Made by a program: the position numbers and the translations under genes
Shown: one piece after another, positions 61,799 through 64,000 of the stretch
How the letters are laid out: each line of letters opens with the position of its first letter
How positions within the stretch are numbered: the stretch's first letter is position 1
The notes under the pieces: model-generated
Database searches by the model: none
The model's input: the letters and a program-made list of their open reading frames with translations, nothing else
Told to the model about the DNA's origin: nothing
From: Devosia sp.
GTDB lineage: Bacteria; Pseudomonadota; Alphaproteobacteria; Rhizobiales; Devosiaceae
Length of the DNA: 64,000 nt
Direction of reading: 5' to 3'
Assembly: GCF_017307495.1 (NCBI RefSeq)
Contig: NZ_JAFKHE010000012.1
Location: 489,277 to 553,276, forward strand

Positions 61799-61866
61799 GC
61801 CATCCTGCTCCAGTGGTCCGGATTCCGGCGCAGCGGCTGGCCGCGCCGGAGGTGTTCAAGCCCGCG

Positions 61867-63624
61867 TCAGCGGATCATGTTCAGCGATTCCTGCAGCATC
61901 TGGTCGGCTGCCGAGACGATGCGGGTACCGGCGGCATAGGCCTGCTGCGTGACGATCAGCTTGGTGAACTCTTCCGAGATGTCGGTGTTCGACGCTTCCA
62001 CCGCCGACCCGACGACGCCGCTCGTATCGAGCAGAGGCTCGCCCGATTCCGAGGTCGCCGCGAACACCCCGCCGTCCATGCGCTTGAGCGCGTTCGCGGC
62101 GTTGAAGTTCGCCGTCACCACCTGCGCCACCTCGAGCTGCTGGCCGTTGGTGTAGGAGACGACGACGCGACCATTGTCGTTCACGGCGACCGAGACGAAC
62201 TCGCCGGCGGCATAGCCGTTCTGGTTCAGCGTCGTGACCTCGGCATTGCCGTTCGGATCGGAGAACTGGGTCAGGCCGGACGTGCCGTGCTGCAGGCGCA
62301 GGTCACCGATGGTTACGCCGTTGACGGTAAGGCCGGGCAGGTCGGTATGGTCGACCGGCGGATTGGGCGAGCCGTCCGCGCCGAAGGTGTAGTCACCGCC
62401 GACCCGGGTCCAGGCCGTGCCGGAGCCCGTCGCCTGGGAGTTGGTGAGAATGAACAGGTTCCAGCGCTCGGCGCCGCCATTGGCGGTGGAGTTCACCTTG
62501 GCCCAGCGCATCTGCACGTTGGCCGGCGCGCCATTGCCGGCATAGACCGTTACGGCGCCGCCGGAAATCGACTGCGAGATGAAGGCGTCGGCCTTGTCGG
62601 CGCTGACGGTGTTGACGCGCTGCTGCAGGGCCAGTGAGGCCGACACCGTCGGATTGTACGTGCCGTCGGCAAGACCGAAGCCGAGCGAGGACGAGCCCGT
62701 GGTGTTGTCGTTCACGGCGATGGTGTCCGTGGCGTTCGCGGCCGTCACCGTGATCGCTCCGCTGGAATTCCGCGCCACGGTGGTGCCGGCCGGCAGCGCG
62801 CTCTGGATGGCGGCCAGCAGCCCGTCGACGGTGTTGGTCGGGGCGATCGAGATGTCGATGTCGTTGCCGACCGTGCCGCTGCCGCCGTTGAAGCTGAAGT
62901 TCACCGGCACGCCATTCACCGAGACTGACAGCGTGTTGCCGGCGCTGGCGATCGTCGAGGCGGGGTCCGTGCCGACGGCCGTCGAACCCGACGTGGTCGC
63001 CGCCGTATCGGGCGTGATGGAAAGGAAGTTCTGCGCGCGGAGCAGTTCGCTGCCGGCGGCGCCGGACTGCTGGTAGGCCGCCGTCTTGGGCAGCTGCGGC
63101 AGGTTCAGCTCGTAGTTGATCGAGGACGTCTGCTGCGCCGGGAGGAACGAGCTCGACACCTGCAGCACCTGCGGCACCGAGCTCGAGATGTTCTGCGTCG
63201 CCGGATCGATCGGCAGGCCCTTCAGGTAGTAGCCGGAGCCGTTGACGAGGTAGCCGTTCTTGTCGAGTTCGAAGTCGCCGCGGCGGGTGTAGTAGTTGGC
63301 GCCGGAAAACAGGGTGTCGCCGTCGGACATGCCGATCGCCGGCTCGACGACGAAGAAACCGTTGCCGTTGATGGCCATGTTGGTCTCGGTCGAGGTACCC
63401 TTGATGTCGCCCTGGATGTTGTTGGTGGAGCGCGAGTAGCCGAGCACCGAGCCGGCCGTCTGCCGTTTCTGGGCGGCATCCGGGATCATGTCGACAAAGT
63501 CGGTGTCGATGCGCTTGAAGCCCGTCGTCTGGCTGTTGGCGATGTTGCCCGAGATGTTCTCGAGCGCGAAGGATTGGGCGCGAAGCCCCGTAACTGCGGT
63601 CGAAAGAGCGCCGTAGATGCCCAT
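61867..63624 (-). CDS. flgE: Flagellar hook protein FlgE
   Basis: This 585-residue hook subunit has the N-terminal IYGALSTAVTGLRAQSFALENISGNIANSQTTGFKRIDTDFVDMI and C-terminal SNTDISEEFTKLIVTQQAYAAGTRIVSAADQMLQESLNMIR. Core FlgE segments include MAINGNGFFVVEP and YYTRRGDFELDKNGYLVNGSGYYLKGLP. Residues about 220-320 (TLSVSVNGVPVNFSFNGGSG, TIAVNDNTTGSSSLGFG) resemble a flagellin-IN insertion, which makes it longer than enteric FlgE. ATG 63624 has GGAG six bases upstream. A perfect sigma-54 promoter and a CGGCA dyad lie upstream. Confidence 0.95.
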   Translation of the reverse strand: MGIYGALSTAVTGLRAQSFALENISGNIANSQTTGFKRIDTDFVDMIPDAAQKRQTAGSVLGYSRSTNNIQGDIKGTSTETNMAINGNGFFVVEPAIGMSDGDTLFSGANYYTRRGDFELDKNGYLVNGSGYYLKGLPIDPATQNISSSVPQVLQVSSSFLPAQQTSSINYELNLPQLPKTAAYQQSGAAGSELLRAQNFLSITPDTAATTSGSTAVGTDPASTIASAGNTLSVSVNGVPVNFSFNGGSGTVGNDIDISIAPTNTVDGLLAAIQSALPAGTTVARNSSGAITVTAANATDTIAVNDNTTGSSSLGFGLADGTYNPTVSASLALQQRVNTVSADKADAFISQSISGGAVTVYAGNGAPANVQMRWAKVNSTANGGAERWNLFILTNSQATGSGTAWTRVGGDYTFGADGSPNPPVDHTDLPGLTVNGVTIGDLRLQHGTSGLTQFSDPNGNAEVTTLNQNGYAAGEFVSVAVNDNGRVVVSYTNGQQLEVAQVVTANFNAANALKRMDGGVFAATSESGEPLLDTSGVVGSAVEASNTDISEEFTKLIVTQQAYAAGTRIVSAADQMLQESLNMIR

Positions 63625-63679
63625 GATATGCTCCAGTACCCCCAATCAGCGTGCGGACACGCGGGTTCAGGTAGAGCAA

Positions 63680-63695
63680 TGCAAGGGCAGTGCCA
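63680..63695 (-). promoter_or_regulatory. Sigma-54 promoter of flgE
   Basis: Read on the minus strand: TGGCACTGCCCTTGCA, an exact match to the TGGCAC-N5-TTGCA consensus. It lies 55 bp before the flgE start. The rest of 63625-64000 contains no credible gene; the window ends in it. Confidence 0.88.
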
Positions 63696-63780
63696 GAGTC
63701 TCATGATATTGATTTTGCTGCGATTTTTGGTTCGACGTTAGTGTCTTGGACTGAGGAACGGCAAAAGAGTCCATGCCGGT

Positions 63781-63795
63781 CGGCAGGAATTGCCG
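63781..63795. promoter_or_regulatory. CGGCA-N5-TGCCG dyad, site 4, upstream of flgE
   Basis: The spacer is GGAAT. It lies 85 bp upstream of the flgE sigma-54 promoter. A looser pair, CGGCA-N10-TGCCG (63759-63778), is directly adjacent. Confidence 0.65.
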
Positions 63796-64000
63796 CCCGT
63801 CCGCGCGGGAAATGGAGCCATCCGCGAAGATATTTGTCCCCCTCGCTCCAGCCCGTGCGATTCTCCCCCTCGTCCGCTGCACCGAAGCGAGATCATGACG
63901 AGTGGTTGGTGCGGGGGAGGTTGGGTGGGGTGGCAGTCGTGCTGCCCCAGGCTCAAAGCACGCGCGGCATGGTCCGGTTCGCCGGATGAGCCGCTGTCAA

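Overview
The window is about 66% GC chromosomal DNA from an alphaproteobacterium, most likely Hyphomicrobiales (Rhizobiales) and possibly Devosia-like. The evidence is the FliX/FlbT/FlaF flagellar set, CtrA-type TTAA-N7-TTAA boxes, a giant apolipoprotein-like coiled-coil protein resembling the growth-pole proteins of Rhizobiales, and a MetA-type homoserine acyltransferase. The lineage is inferred from gene content. There is no rRNA and no phage, IS or CRISPR signature; most of the window is ordinary core genome.

Left part (1-8640): a truncated hemolysin III gene, a DUF192 lipoprotein, an unrecognised P-loop protein next to metA, the YcjX/YcjF stress pair, an FMN reductase, a DUF2269 membrane protein, a methyltransferase and an SH3 protein. 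From 14918 down to 8642 on the minus strand lies a sulfate-assimilation operon: siroheme synthase, DUF2849 protein, sulfite reductase, an APS reductase fused to DUF934, a thioredoxin-reductase-like ferredoxin reductase and a [2Fe-2S] ferredoxin. It forms a plausible route from NADPH to sulfide. A 23-bp perfect palindrome precedes cysG. A VapBC pair and a second ferredoxin follow.

Middle part (16221-48903): an orphan Hpt protein diverges from a 1691-residue growth-pole-type protein, with a perfect CtrA box between them. Then come two tandem MFS genes, a glycosyltransferase with an LpxH-like phosphatase, a NagZ-like hydrolase, acs, GNAT and TerC genes, tRNA-Lys(CTT), mscS, msrA, an Lrp regulator divergent from arginase, leuA with a leucine-rich leader peptide, small membrane proteins, phzF, UPF0303, lysE, an M32 carboxypeptidase, an MFS exporter, an ABC-F gene with an overlapping upstream ORF, a ribose-type sugar ABC operon, and a dksA lacking three zinc cysteines.

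Right part (49020-64000): a flagellar region with fliX divergent from flgI-flgJ-flgN-like, three flagellins each followed by a strong terminator, flbT-flaF, and flgE-flgK-flgL on the minus strand. The most informative signal is regulatory. A dyad CGGCA-N5-TGCCG occurs four times, always in flagellar intergenic DNA. Two of the three intergenic regions carrying it also hold a good sigma-54 promoter at enhancer-like distance (flgI, flgE), and a CtrA box sits between fliX and flgI. This matches the Caulobacter CtrA to FliX/FlbD to sigma-54 hierarchy and predicts an FlbD-type regulator elsewhere in the genome.
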